Shown here one piece after another: positions 12,999 to 25,425 of a stretch of 64,000 nt of DNA. How positions within the stretch are numbered: position 1 is the first letter of the stretch; each line of letters opens with the position of its first letter. This DNA is from Epiperipatus broadwayi. Taxonomy: Eukaryota > Onychophora > Udeonychophora > Euonychophora > Peripatidae. Both the position numbers and the translations under genes were made by a program. The stretch is from NCBI GenBank assembly GCA_028023455.1, contig JAQFVV010000320.1, positions 122,001-186,000 of the forward strand, read 5' to 3'. The notes below the pieces were generated by a model, which saw nothing but the letters and a program-made list of their open reading frames with translations, made no database searches and had not been told where the DNA came from.

Positions 12999-13505
12999 GT
13001 AAGATGTGGTCTTACATCCCATCAAAGAACCAATGAACACTTAGCTATTGCAACCCCAATACTCATAATAACAACATTCTCTACATATAATATAAAGCAA
13101 GTTATATAATAAAATTACCCCAAATCCAAAGTTCAACCAGACTAGCCAAGAAAAATAATTAGAAAATAACCAAAGTTCTCACTGCTACAAGCAAGCTATA
13201 TGTACAAAAAGAATGTAACTCAAATAAAACTTATTACCTAAAGATGAAAATGGTCACAAGCACTATAGCTGAAAAACCTTTAATTGGTTCTATAATTGAA
13301 TATTTATCAAACATGATAAACACACATAACCCAAATTAAACTATAAAATGTAAATATTGATACTTACTGTTATTATAAGAACCTGTATACACATTACTGC
13401 ATTACAAGTAAAAGACTATCAAATTAAGATGGAAGAAATAAAATAACAAAAATATAAAGGAAATAAATTTTTATTGTTATTAATCCAACATATATATTGT
13501 AGCCT
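12999..13505 (-). repeat. Dispersed repeat R2, copy 2, with Penelope-like 3' end homology
   Basis: It starts with TGTAAGATGTGGTCTTACA after (TA)n and ends at TATATATTGT. Inside, ACCCCAAATCCAAAGTTCAA (about 13118) and CTCACTGCTACAAGCA (13178) match the reverse complement of the 3' end of the GIY-YIG cassette at 34.69-34.79 kb. This links R2 to the terminal sequence of a Penelope-like element in antisense orientation. The orientation call rests on that match. Confidence 0.65.
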
Positions 13506-14619
13506 TTGGTTTTGACCAAAGCTCCATTAATTTTTAAACAGTTATTTATGACAGTGTTTATTAAAATTTTCCTCATAAAATATATGTTATAGTAATATAT
13601 AAGCTATTTATAGGGTACTAAGTTTAAATCAAAATAAAAGTTCGAATAGGTTTACATAAATTACTTAATACAAGAACAAAGTTCATTCATAAAGTCTTAT
13701 AAATAGGGATTATTTTATTTTGGTGTCAGTTTAGTAAAGTTTTGTTAAATCAGAAACAGTCATAGTTGAGAATTTATTTTTTAAAAATATTTTTCAAATT
13801 ATTATTAATAGTTTAGAGATTAAAAAAGAAAGAAGGGGGTGGGGGCTAGAATTTATAAAGTTAACTTCTTGAAAGTGACTAGTAAAAATTGTATCTTTAT
13901 AAAAGTGAATTATAATGCTGTAATTTATTAAAAGCAAATTGTCTAAGAAAAAGGATCAAGAATCAATAAAAGTATTAAGCAATCAGTTTAGATAGAATTT
14001 TATATTTGTATATAAGTGCAAATGTGTAGAATATCTTAGAAAATTTTAATTATAGAATTAATTAATAATATAAATAGTGCATGGTCTTGATGGAAAGCCC
14101 TTTTAGAGAATTATTATTTTATTTCAATATTTCATTCATAGCAGCTAATTCCCATTTAAAATCCTGGGTTTAAAGTTAGGTTGCTGTATATTATTTTTTA
14201 TTAAAAATGTTTATTTTTATTCTTTCAGGGGGATTTCCATGAGCAGGAACATTTTTAACAAAACCACATGATGTTTGCAAAATTGTGAATAAATAATTTG
14301 TAAAACAATAGCAATCAAACAGTCAAAATTTAGATATAATTAGATTGACAAGTAGATCATTCAGAAATTGAGGGAGGGATGGCAGTATAAAAATTCAACC
14401 CATCCTTAAGGAGGGGCTCTCTTCATCATCAGTCTATCTAGAGGAACTTCTTTGGGTTAAATTATCATTTTTTTAATACTAAAAATTTAAGTTTTTACTG
14501 TTTTTTCTGGTTCTTTTTCTGAATGAGAAACTTAGTCAAAATTATTAATATTGTAAGACATGATTAGTGAACAAATTTTTTTTATTGAGCATATATTTTT
14601 TTCTTCTGAAATTAATTAA
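13506..14619. other. AT-rich stretch with no gene seen
   Basis: No gene or mobile element recognised. A purine-rich tract with two G5 runs (GGGGGTGGGGG) lies at about 13837-13847. Confidence 0.4.
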
Positions 14620-14763
14620 TTTCATGATTTCTTTCCCTACAACTATAAGCAGTTTTGGCAATCGGCAAACAATGAAACTCAGACTGCAGAGAAAATTTTG
14701 CTTAAGGAAAATCGAGGAAACACTGGATTTCATGAACCTTTATTTCAAACTTTTACTTATTAA
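14620..14763 (+). other. Short open frame of non-AT-biased composition, possible exon or relic
   Basis: This 47-codon frame between two stops reads FHDFFPYNYKQFWQSANNET and continues with QTAEKILLKENRG and a stop after QTFTY. Its mixed residue use (Trp, Gln, Glu, Thr, Arg) contrasts with the Ile/Lys/Asn/Phe-rich shadows elsewhere. A pyrimidine tract and AG dinucleotides (CTTTCCCTACAACTATAAGCAG) precede it like a 3' splice site, and it ends in a stop, so a terminal exon is conceivable. I do not recognise the peptide and assign no function. Chance is the main alternative. Confidence 0.15.
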
Positions 14764-17700
14764 AATGGATGGATCTGATTATTTGTATCATCAAAAATTC
14801 AGAAAAAAAATAATTCTATTTTTATTAAAAATAAATGTGGAATTGAATTTTAATGCTAATATTATATGTTAAATCCCATTTGAAATACTAACGTATCGTG
14901 ATGGAATCAAAATGACAATTTGTCAATGAAAAATGAATGAATAATGTATAAAAAGAAATATAACTATTATCTCTATCAATATGCTACCAACTTATGACAA
15001 AAGTAATGGAATATACTAAGAATTTATAAAGAAAATATGTGGATCAGTGATCTTCTCTCAATGAAGCTACCTTAACCTAACGTATATGTTTTAAAACAGA
15101 ATTCGAAAAAGCTGGTTATCTTCCAATATTAAATATAATCTATTAAAAAAAATCCAAAAATGAATAAAGAACTTAATTGAAAGTGGAAATTATTAATTTA
15201 AATTGCAAAGATTACTAATTTTTAAAAGTGATTTGATAAATAAAGGCCTTCAGGTTAATATTTTATATCTTAAAAATGGATTAAGTGCTAAAACTTCCAA
15301 CAAAAATGTGAAACCTCGAGGATTAATTCGCGAAAGTTATTAAAGTTTTCCAATGGATTATGTAATTAAATATGTGTATACACCAAAGAAAACAAAGCAC
15401 AAAACTGAGATCTGCAGCTGCAACAATATATAAAAAAGACTCGGAAGACAATTTAAAGAGGACTGTTAAATATAATTTTATTCCTTATTTTTTATATATA
15501 TATTTATCTAAGTGTATTAACATAAGAGTTAGTTAAATGCCTAAGTTTAAATTTAATCAATATTTAAAAGTTTTCTTAGTTTGAGTTAATATAAAATTTT
15601 TAAAATATGCCTTATTTAACTGTTAAATTTATGCTTTATCCTTAATTAGGAGAATTGAGAGATATAAATAAAGTGTTTATTATATGAGGTATAATTTTAA
15701 AGATCAGGTACTATTAAATATTTATGCTAATAAATATCATATTTAATAAGGAATGCATGTTATGACAGAATGCAATAACTATGTCCCAAGAGTGAAAGGA
15801 GATGATGATTTTTGCAAATGATGCGCATTTCTTATTTTTTTATTATTATTACTAAATTTAAGATAAGTTAGATGTAAGCTGACTTATGCTTAAAAATTGT
15901 TGGCTCATGTGTCAATACAATCTTTTGTGGAGGTAGTATATGTGTAAATTTTCATATAGGTGTACAAATTGGTATGAAACCCTTGTTTACGTGGTTAGTT
16001 AGAGAATCACCACCTAGCTAGTGAAGTTGTAGCTTAGCTCGCTCACTAAAATATTTAGTAAAATTTTATGAAGTATTTAAAAGTAGTGGATGAGTTTCCC
16101 ACTTGTTTATTTTATACACCATAAAATGATCTTTTTATTGATAGCCAGAATGTGTTGGTCATACCCATTTATCCCTGCATAACTAGCGATGAATCCTAGC
16201 ATAGCCTTAATGAAAAGGTATTTTTCTCTTATTCGGGTCATTGCCAACCCTCCTGTTGATGCTGACTTCATTTCCTTATGGGTGTACATTATTTCAGGTA
16301 CAGTAAAGTATAAGTTATGAATGTTGTTTATAGGGTTACAAAATTAATTTGACGTTTCTAGATGAGCATGGATTTAAATGTGTGATCTGTTGTACTGAGG
16401 CATTGCGTTGTTTGAATGTTTAGGTGAACAATAAGAGCCAAGAATTGTGATAAATTTAAATATTGAATATAAGAAATAAAACATGTTGAATAATGGTGAT
16501 AAGCAATGCGTATCATAGGTTCTAATTTACAGCCAGATGAGAACTTCACTGGATGGTAAGCAAATAAAAGTATTATTACTATAAGAACATTGATATATGA
16601 TTTACATGTGTATAAATGAAAGAATGATCGATCTGAACACTGATTCTTAAACACTGGAATAGTAGCTTAATATACACGAGGGTAAGCAATGTTGTAAGAT
16701 ATCTTAAATTTAAAAGCATATAATTAAGGCATATTTAGTTGAGCTAATTTATGTATAAGTTACTAGCTCATTGTTATATGAAGAATTATCTTAATTATTA
16801 ATATTCATAATTGTAAAATAAATTAATTAATGGAAATCATAAACTATATTGAGAGAGTTTAAATTTATTATATGTAAATATTACATGATTGTAAAAGAAA
16901 ATAGTAGAATCATTTATTTTAAATATCAAGTTAATCCATAATGATTGTAGTCCCCAGTTCAGTAATAATTAGAGGTTTTATTATCTTATAATTTAATAAA
17001 TCAGCTGTTCATTTGGTTTTATAAAATTTCTTGTTATATGGTTCAAGAACAGGGGAAAGCTATGAGGAACTTTGTAGATATTATAAAAATATATATACTT
17101 TTTTATCTGTATGAATAAAATTGTTGTTCTTTTAAAATAAACTCTTTATCTATGTCTCTATGCTTTGTGATTCAATAAATTCTAGATATCCCAATCATAC
17201 ATCAATACAATATTACTTAAATTTTAAACATGATTTAATTTGTTACATTATGCCAGGTAAAATTGATTTAAAATTAGTTTTATAAAACTTTATTACTAAA
17301 ATTAAGACAAGAGAAAATTATTTTAACACTGCAGAATTTAAATAGTAACTACAGAGTGTCAGTGTAATAATTTAGTTATATTAAAAAGAGTTATAGTAGG
17401 CAATAGGATTATTGTGTGATATAGAGTGCAGTGGGTGGACATAAAATCTATTATCCATCCACTGGATTCAAGCACCTTCCCAGGTGAACTTGTTAATCAA
17501 AATTCTTTTTAATGATAAAAGTATGTATACTTTATTTCAAAATTCATGTTCAAAATTTGATCTTAATTACTGGAAAATTAGAGAAAGTGGACATTGGCTA
17601 CGTTAGATTCAGCCAAGATCACTATTGATAATCCTTGGCATGGTATTTATTATCAATAATTCGTAACTGAGTGTATAAATTTCCATACCTTGCTATTCTG

Positions 17701-18275
17701 AACCCCTGAGAAAAGATTGTCATAGGGGAGAAGAGATCTAGCCAAAATGGGTAATCTAAAAACTGAGTGAGAGAAATTAGTACGAGTTACTAATAGGAAT
17801 GAGAGTATGATGGGAAGAATGGATTAGGAGGATGATGATGGACATAGAAATTGTTTAGTTTCTTTTAATTGTGGCTTTGATGTTAATGGATAGGAATGTG
17901 TTGAGAGATGTAAAGTATAGTGGGGAGTGGAGTTTAAATTTTCCTCCTCTCTAATAAATATAAGAATTACAAGATTATTATTATTATTTGTAATATACTC
18001 TCATTGCTTTATTCATTTAGTAATTAATTGTTTATTAAGCCATTCATTAGATGTTGTTGTAAATTATTAAGTAATTATGGATAAATAATAATTAGCATAA
18101 GAAAATGTTATCAAAGTTGAAATGTGACACCCTGGCAATTATTATTATGCTGCCAATCGCCATCGATCCTGAGGATGGCCGATCCTGAGATGAGTTGGAG
18201 TGAGGAGGAAGAGGTGCAAGTCATTCTGTTGCTCTCTCTCTCTCTTGGTAGATTCGATGAGGTTATAATATATAT
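14764..18275. other. AT-rich stretch with no gene seen
   Basis: No family is recognised. Around 18130-18250 the text is less AT-rich and contains the imperfect repeat GATCCTGAGGATGGCC / GATCCTGAGATGAG and a (CT)n run, then a (TA)n tract where repeat R3 begins. This may be the remnant of another inserted element. Confidence 0.4.
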
Positions 18276-18289
18276 ATAAACTGTAACAA

Positions 18290-20070
18290 ATAATGTAAAT
18301 AATTAACACAATGTATGAATTTGAAATCGAACTTGTTATTTGAAAGACTCAAATTGACATTAAAAAGAACAACCTTGTTTTGGTGATTAACAAAATGCAT
18401 AAGCAAATGAACTTCTCAAAAATCAGATCAAAAACTCTTATTAGCTAACCAACACATATACTTTGTGAGCAAAAAATCAAACTTGTCATTTGAATAGAAA
18501 AGTCCATCAAACTAAAAACCTTAAATGAAAATATCTCATTGAATATAGAGAAAAGCTAGATTAAAAGCATCCAGATTTAAAGCTAGCAGACTAAGGGATT
18601 TTAAATTATAAATCCTAGAAATAGCTTTAAATGTATTCAATTCTTCAAGAGTATTTTCAGAGTCAGATCAGCTTTAACTTGAGATTTCCAATAGCAAATA
18701 TCTTGCTATTTAACAAACCCAACAACTTTTATCAACTACATATATAGAAACACCCAACCATGCACTGCTAAGTATGAAGTTACTTCATGGGAAGAGATTC
18801 ATCACCCATTGAGCTGTAACCTCCAAAATCAAACACAGCCTCCATTCATCTATGCTGCAAGAAACCCCAACTTTATGTGAAGCTGCAAACTTAACATCTC
18901 AAGGCAGGTCATACAAAGAGAATTTCTAATCGCTATCATGTACATTCTAGAACACTAGAATCTCACCAATTGTATCATGAACTATAGCAATAAGAACATG
19001 TATAATCCTTTTAGGACATTTTCCTTTATGGACTCTTGATCTATCTTAGGTTCGTGTCATCTTTTTATTTTTATGTATCCATATTTTTTGTTTATTTTTG
19101 TCTTTACTATAGGTTGAGGGGGACATAAAATCTTGATATGTTAGAAAAGGAAAAAAAAACCATTATTAGCCTTATTTTTAAATTGGAAATAAAATATAAG
19201 GTCAGGTGTGAATTTGTTTGCAGATGAATTTAATCATAAACAGAGTGAGAGGTAAGATTTTATATTCTTGCACATTAAATGCCAACACTTGTACAGTTAC
19301 ACCATTATTTGTTTGTTAATACTAATCATTTCATCATTTATTTGTTTTTTTTTTCACTATACATGATTAATAATTTTTAGTGTGAATGGTCTTTCCTATC
19401 ATTTGCAGAAAGAAATCAGAATAGAAGGGGGTATCCCATTCCATCACCACATTGCTGAGATAAATTAATCCATAAATTTATCAGAGACAATGAATGACAA
19501 TTTTAATAAAGTCTAAATTAACAAGCAATTATGTATATAAATAATAAGTTTTAATTTAGTTATTTTTGTTAGTATTGATAATGAATGATTATTCTTTGAG
19601 GGGAAAAGAGGGATTGGATTAATAAATATGTGTACTAATCAAAGAATATTCTTAGATATCAAATAAATAATTACATCTGTTATAATCTCTGTTGCATAAA
19701 TTATATTAATTGTGAATAAATTTGTTAAACATATGATTTCAAATTAAAGACTGTTATTTGTTTTTTTTTTCTTATTCATTTATCAATTTATTTCATGTCT
19801 GCATATTAAACATAGTAATATTAATATTCACTGAAGTAGACTATTATGCATATTTTCTCTAAGCTCAAATTCTGGGATAAACAATGGAAAAAAGAGATGT
19901 GTATATAGGTAGATTTTTGATGTATGTTTGTGTGCTAATACATCATCTCTTAGGAGTGAGATCGAAGTGGACATGAGTCTATACATTTAGGAATCTCAGA
20001 TATGCTTTCTCGTCCACTCTGATAGCCTATCAACTCTACTATCATGCAAGGACAGAACCTATTCCATTAC
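18290..20070. repeat. Dispersed non-coding repeat R3, copy 2
   Basis: This copy aligns with 11.2-12.98 kb in the same orientation with many substitutions and small indels, so the copies are old. Its ends also abut (TA)n (18270-18281 and 20071-20090), but no R2 copy flanks it. The flanking R2 copies at 10.7 and 13.0 kb are therefore not an essential part of R3. No coding sequence or ribozyme core was found inside. Confidence 0.8.
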
Positions 20071-20090
20071 TATATATATATATATATTAT

Positions 20091-21786
20091 TTATTCTACA
20101 AATTTATATAATGAATAGATCAAATTCATTTATTTAAAGTTACATAAATAAACTAAGCATATGTGGCATCATCTGTCTTTTGGAAAGTTTGGAAGCTTCA
20201 ATTACTTCCTATTTAATAATATATATTGTAATCTAAAGTTCAGCTCACAATCAGATAGGAGCAAAAGATTACCAGTTGAGTTGAGTGTGTTTTATGTGGA
20301 ATGCATTTGAGAATAATTGTGCCCTTATGAAAAGCAAATTAAAATAAACATTTATTTTAGTAATAAAATAAATAATAATATTAATAATACATTCAATATA
20401 AAACCAATAAATTTCTCAGGTACTCTTATAGGTGTATGGTAGTAATGTTCCTGTATTCTTAAATATGTATATGCTGTTACGATATCTATTGTGTAAAGAA
20501 CTATTCTGATACAAATCAGAATGTTCTTTTAAATAAGGCTAGCAAATTACCTCTTTCTCTCTCTCTCTCTCATTTCTAAATTAAATATAATGTTCAATTA
20601 AATATCTCAGAATTCTTAACTAAATCAATCTTAATAATTCAATTAAAAGACATATAGATTTAAAGTTTATTAAGTTATTCTAGGTATGAAGAATGTAAAA
20701 GGGATTTTATTCTACATCACTCGACCCAACTAATTTGTATTTTAGATAGCAAAAGTAATTATAAATAGTGTAGATAAATTTATTTCAACAATATGTAAGG
20801 ACAATGGCTTCAATAATGACAAATAGATGTATTTAAATATAACAATTGTTTTATTGTAAATAAAAAGTATATATCAATAACAAATTTATATGTGAACATT
20901 TGTTTTCCATAAATAAACTAATCTAGGTTATGATTATATGTGTGATTCTAAAGTATTGCATAGACATGTCATTCTAGTGGAAAGGGTTGAACAATAGTAA
21001 GTCAAAATCTAATCTTACTTACAGGAAGATAACAATGTTTTATCATGTCCTTAATTATCTTTATAATAATTAATAGATTAACAACCTCATTCTACAAGAG
21101 CATGATAGTTTTTTAATTCTTTTGGAGCAAGCAAAATTATTTACTTAGTATTTATAACAATACTATATAAAAACATAACTTCATTAATTATGACATTCAT
21201 ATATTTAAGTTTAAATAATTAGTTATGAGTATACGTCAACTAAGAAAATACAATTTATTTTATTGATACTATGAGAATGCTTTATTGCATAGTATAGCAT
21301 TTATCAAATTATACAACCATCATATGAATTTTACAGATATATATTTCTTGGTATTTTAATCTTCTACTCAGAATGTTTAGCTACTTATTAATATGAGGCT
21401 TAATTCAAGAACTAATAAGTGTTCAGAAGTTTATAAGTTCTCCAATACTATAGGTAAATCACAGATATTACACTCAAATCTAATGTTATTAATTATAATA
21501 TAAAGTTATAATTCCATACTTCTTATGTCAGCATTATCTTGAGAACTTTTTTATTGATTTCTTGTTACACTATAGCTATAAAGTAAATAATTCAACAATT
21601 ATAAGCAAAGTTTATTGAGTAATTCCTCAATTACATAATTCTACTTTCATAAATAGCTTCAAAATATTCCGTGGAAATATTTACACTTTTTCAGAATATT
21701 TTAACATTTATAATTTATTGGTAATAACTTACAAAAAAAATCAAGTCAGATGTCACATGACCTAATTTAATAAGATTGTATTTACA
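20091..21786. other. AT-rich stretch with no gene seen
   Basis: Only a (CT)n run (about 20551-20571) and AT-rich text are visible. A weak resemblance of AATATATATTGTAATC (20218) to the (TA)n-TTGTAA junctions of repeat R2 is noted but not followed by R2 sequence. Confidence 0.4.
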
Positions 21787-22112
21787 AATGTTATATATAG
21801 AGCTCACAAAACAAGCTCTTAATAATATATAATAATATTAATATATGGTCTATATGAATTTAATTCAGTCCCATATGGCTATTTAAGTTAGATAGCTGGA
21901 TTGGAAGACATATGGATGTCTGAAAATTTCAGATTTTCTACTTAATAGTTATACATTAGATAAATTGTTGGGCTTGTCCTGGTATTTTTAATCTAATGAT
22001 TGAATAACCTAGTACCTCACTGAGGATGGCAGTAGCAGAAACCAGTCTGATCTTGGGGATATTCTGCAAAGCTTGTTAAGAGCTTGTTTTGTGAGCTCTA
22101 TATATAACATGG
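21787..22112. mobile_element. Short element with near-perfect 34-bp terminal inverted repeats
   Basis: The left end reads ATGTTATATATAGAGCTCAC then AAAACAAGCTCTTAA. The right end is the exact reverse complement, TTAAGAGCTTGTTTTGTGAG then CTCTATATATAACAT. About 325 bp in all, with no coding sequence. The true edge could lie at GAGCTCAC, with TATATA as target text. A hammerhead-like core lies near the right end (22013-22060), so this may be another foldback element of the ribozyme group rather than a DNA transposon. Confidence 0.75.
22013..22060 (+). ncRNA. Hammerhead-like motif, family D, decayed
   Basis: The order CCTCA-CTGAGGA-(TGGCAGTAGCA)-GAAAC-CA-GTC...TGGGG follows a type I hammerhead: core boxes CTGAGGA and GAAA are intact, and stem I can pair CCTCA with TGGGG. 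A four-base insertion separates GTC from TGGGG, and stem II is weak (TGGC versus AGCA). The minus-strand relative at 43.02-43.07 kb shares CCTCACTGA.GA, GAAA, AGTCTG and GGGGATATT. Confidence 0.4.
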
Positions 22113-24063
22113 TAATAACAATATAAGCACTAAATATTATATCAGAAGCACAAAGCAATCCATTTTACAGATTTAAATCCATAATAACACAAAATGTAAT
22201 TATTTTAAAAGGTTTAATAACACACCCACATAGTAATCCTACTCCAGATTGCATAGTTATTTATTATATTAATCCATCTAAGAAGGTCTACTTATTAATT
22301 TATGATGTTTATCATATTTTCAGGGTATGGCATTTAGAATCATAAATTCATTATTATAGAGATGACATTAAATTGTAGTTTATGCAAAGTGAGTGGTTTA
22401 ATCCTTTAGAAAATATTTGTAGACTAATATCCCTATGGTTGACATTTGTCACATGGTTTAATGACATTAGATTACTAATCGTTTGGTTTAAACATATTTA
22501 ATTTATTTTCCTATAGCTGAGGCCATTTTAATAATTTATAAGACTTAGCAAATAAATAATAATCCATAAATCAAGTTAACTTCATTGATCTTCATTAAAA
22601 CTTTTGGAGTTTCTCCAAAGTTGCAAACTTATATGTTGATTTAGATTCATATTGTATAAGGTTTTAACTTTCATTAATCCATAGAGAGATAATCAATATA
22701 GTTTGAAAACAAATTATTTCAATTTTTTTTAAAGAAGAGCTAAAATGATTTCATTGATGTTATAACATGCTCTCATAAGAAATTTTCTAAAGTTCCATTA
22801 ATAGTTCAAGACAGTAAATTGAATTTTTCTTTAAAATAGTATTTGGTGATAATTCTTGTTGTAGTAGTTTATCCATTTAATTTAATGAAGAGATACATTT
22901 TGCATCAAGATACATTTTGCCAGTCATGCAAAATGCTCAGAATAAATTTGCTTTCTTTGTCATTATGGAGAAGATTATTAAAATGGCTATTTTAAAATTT
23001 AATTTGACATGGTCCTGAATTTAACAGACTGATTAAATTTTGACAAGAAATCATATTTATAGTGTATGGTCATCTAGTATTTTAATTCATAAAAATTATC
23101 CAAAGTTCTTTACTTATTTACATTCTTACAGGTAAAATCTGTCCTGTTGCTATGAATATGGAACAAAAACTGATTGTAAACGTCTGTGTTTATTCCAAGT
23201 GGGTAAATTTGAGACATTGATTAAAATGAAAAAGAAAACCTTATCTTCAAAGTTCTCAGATATTTTATTTAATAAATTCATTTAATAAATACTTTTTAAC
23301 TAAATTGTAATATTAAATAAAATAAAGTAATTTATTATACTTATAAATTTTTAAATTGACTAAGTTTTAAACATACAGAAATTGCCTGCAAGGGCACATA
23401 TATACTTTTAAATGGAATGTTAGCTTTACTATTTTAGCTGAATGTAATCTCAATTGTATAATTATTGTAATAAAATTATAGTATAACAATTTCAAATATT
23501 GTTTTATTGTGTTTGATTTAGACAATTTTATTTGTATATTTTTCTATAATATCAATTTTATGTGTGAGTTTTCTGTTTGCTCATAAAAAAATATTCAACT
23601 GTGTTTTTTAAAAAAAAATAATAACACAGATGCACAATAAAATCTGCACAGAAGACACTTTTAAATACTTTCTACAAATTTTTATTTTTAGATAGTAATA
23701 CCGTGTCAGACTTTTAAATTCCATTTTTGATCATATTACCTGCCACCTGACCAATAATAGTGGTGGATTTACTTTGTTTAACTAGAAAGCCAATAAAACT
23801 ATTATAATTTTTTGGCTATATTAATTAATTATGATGGTAATTATTAGGTTACAATGTACACATGTATGTATGTAAATAAACAATTTTATAGTGCAGTAAT
23901 TAGTTCATAATTCTGGTATTCCTATGCACTAGAATTAATTTCCAAATGAAAGTTGAAAATATTTTCAAATATTAAGAGAATTTTTAAGCAAGCTTAGATT
24001 GTTTTTTTTTTTTCCCCAGATAGTTAACATCTGTTTGATGATTTGCTATATATAACCCTTTTT
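22113..24063. other. AT-rich stretch with no gene seen
   Basis: No coding sequence or recognised element. CATTTTGC text is repeated near 22898-22930 without a clear element structure. Confidence 0.4.
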
Positions 24064-24069
24064 TTTTCA

Positions 24070-24172
24070 TATGTCATAGCAGCGGCCAGGAGGCGAACCC
24101 GCAACAACCGTCTGCAACCAACTGCTTGCTTGCAAGGAGGCTGCGCTGACTTCTCGGCTAACAATGCTTGCT
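24070..24172 (-). mobile_element. tRNA-derived SINE fragment, copy 1
   Basis: A GC-rich island in AT-rich DNA. On the minus strand it has the tRNA layout also seen at 29.8, 49.8 and 56.1 kb: ATTGTTAGCCGAGAAGTCAG (A-box region), an anticodon-arm region, GCGGGTTCGCCTCC (B box) and a GCCGCTGCTATGAC end. Small insertions in the anticodon arm mark it as the most diverged of the four. Pol III promoter boxes within the tRNA-like head are the normal SINE arrangement. Confidence 0.75.
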
Positions 24173-24878
24173 AACCCCTTTTTTTTTTAAATTTTATACT
24201 GTATCTGTTGCAAAGGTGCTTATTACCAAAAATCCATTTGAATTATAATTTTCATTAACTGCTATTTATCTTTAGATTTTTTGTTTTAATTTACAAATTT
24301 TATTTCACATAATCTAGAGTTACAAGAATTTAATTTGGACAAAGGCATTTCTGACCCATGCAATGGATTTATGATAGAAGATGCTTCACAATTCAAGAAT
24401 GCTTGACGACTCTTCGAATTATTTTCCTAACTGAATTTATGGTGTCTTAATTTTATTATTTAAGTAAAAAATGCCATTTACAGTTTTTACTGACCTATTT
24501 TTCATTGAAACTAATGTTATTCATTTCATATTAAAAATATACTATTATCATTTTTTAATTTAAAATTTTCAAAATAATTGAATAACCTACTTTTTTAATG
24601 TTTATGTTAAGACTATGTGAAAGAATGCAAAATACCTTCTCTGGAGGCAAAAATCATTAAACTATAACAGATTTTCTATGGCACCTTAAGTTTACCTTAT
24701 TATATAACTTTGGATTAATGTCAGCTGAAATATTTTATAGCTATCACAGATTTTAATTAGCAAAGACAATATTATTTTTATTATACAAATAGCAACACTT
24801 TTTTAACAATAAACTTTAGATAATTATTCGTATATATATATATTATTTAAATATAGATATACTTTATATCCCTGGAGT
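24173..24878. other. AT-rich stretch with no gene seen
   Basis: No gene or element recognised. A (TA)n tract lies at 24831-24843, just before the family A element. Confidence 0.4.
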
Positions 24879-24934
24879 TTAGATGTAATTGTAGGGGATT
24901 TGAACCTAGACTTTCACATGTGAAAAATATAAAT

Positions 24935-24989
24935 AATCTCCAATATACATATTTCATGCTGAACTAGCACTCATCAGTTGGCCCAGATC
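24935..24989 (-). ncRNA. Type I hammerhead ribozyme motif, core intact
   Basis: On the minus strand: GATCT-GGG-CCAA, then CTGATGA, stem II GTGCT-AGTTC-AGCAT, then GAAA, a minimal stem III (ATA-TG-TAT), A as the cleavage-site nucleotide, then TTGG-AGATT. Stem I pairs CCAA with TTGG and GATCT with AGATT across a GGG bulge. All conserved core bases (C3 to A9, G12 to A14, the A15.1-U16.1 pair, H17=A) are present. Self-cleavage is predicted after the A of the AUA triplet. Pairing was read by eye only. Confidence 0.8.
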
Positions 24990-25270
24990 ACCATCTCTCC
25001 CACATATTATATATATATTTAGTGCTCAGTTTATATTAAGATAGCAAATCTTCAGACCTTAATGGACAGGATTAAATCTACTTCCATACATGAGGCTTAA
25101 GGTCAACATGGGCATGACAGTAATATTGGCATCATCAAGGATTTGTACGTTCAATCATCGGCTTTTCAGTAGTATGGAAGAGTTGAATGGTGGAGTAAAG
25201 CCTGTCAATTAAAGTTTGAAGATTTTCTATCTTAATATAAACTGAGCACTGATTATGTATATGGATGAGA

Positions 25271-25335
25271 AATGATGATTTGGATCAACTGATGAATGCT
25301 GTTTCAGCATGAAATATGTATATTAGAGATTATTC
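25271..25335 (+). ncRNA. Type I hammerhead ribozyme motif, core intact, stem I weakened
   Basis: CTGATGA (25289-25295), stem II ATGCTG-TTT-CAGCAT (six pairs), GAAA (25311-25314), minimal stem III ATA-TG-TAT, A, then TTAG. Stem I next to the core reads TCAA against TTAG, so it has a C-A mismatch where the minus-strand partner has CCAA/TTGG. Catalytic bases are all kept. This is the right-hand unit of the inverted pair. Confidence 0.75.
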
Positions 25336-25425
25336 ATCTTTTTCACATGTTCATGGTTATGTATATCAGTTGTATGAGATGGATTGGATAAGTGAAGGGA
25401 GTTTAAAAGTCTGGGTCCTCTCTCT

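Larger units (their letters stand above)
24879..25425. mobile_element. Foldback hammerhead element, family A, copy 2 (best preserved)
   Basis: Two inverted units face each other. The left unit runs on the minus strand from TAGATGTAATTGTAGGGGAT through a ribozyme core to GTGCTCAGTTTATATTAAGA. The right unit repeats this on the plus strand after a central spacer (about 25075-25195). The sense order in each unit is TTAATATAAACTGAGCACTG, (TA)n, ribozyme, then CACATGTTCATGGT...GTCTGGGTTC text that resembles a tRNA T-arm/B box. It has no coding capacity. This layout resembles short non-autonomous retroelements with hammerheads (schistosome Sm-alpha, animal retrozymes), but inverted. Confidence 0.8.
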
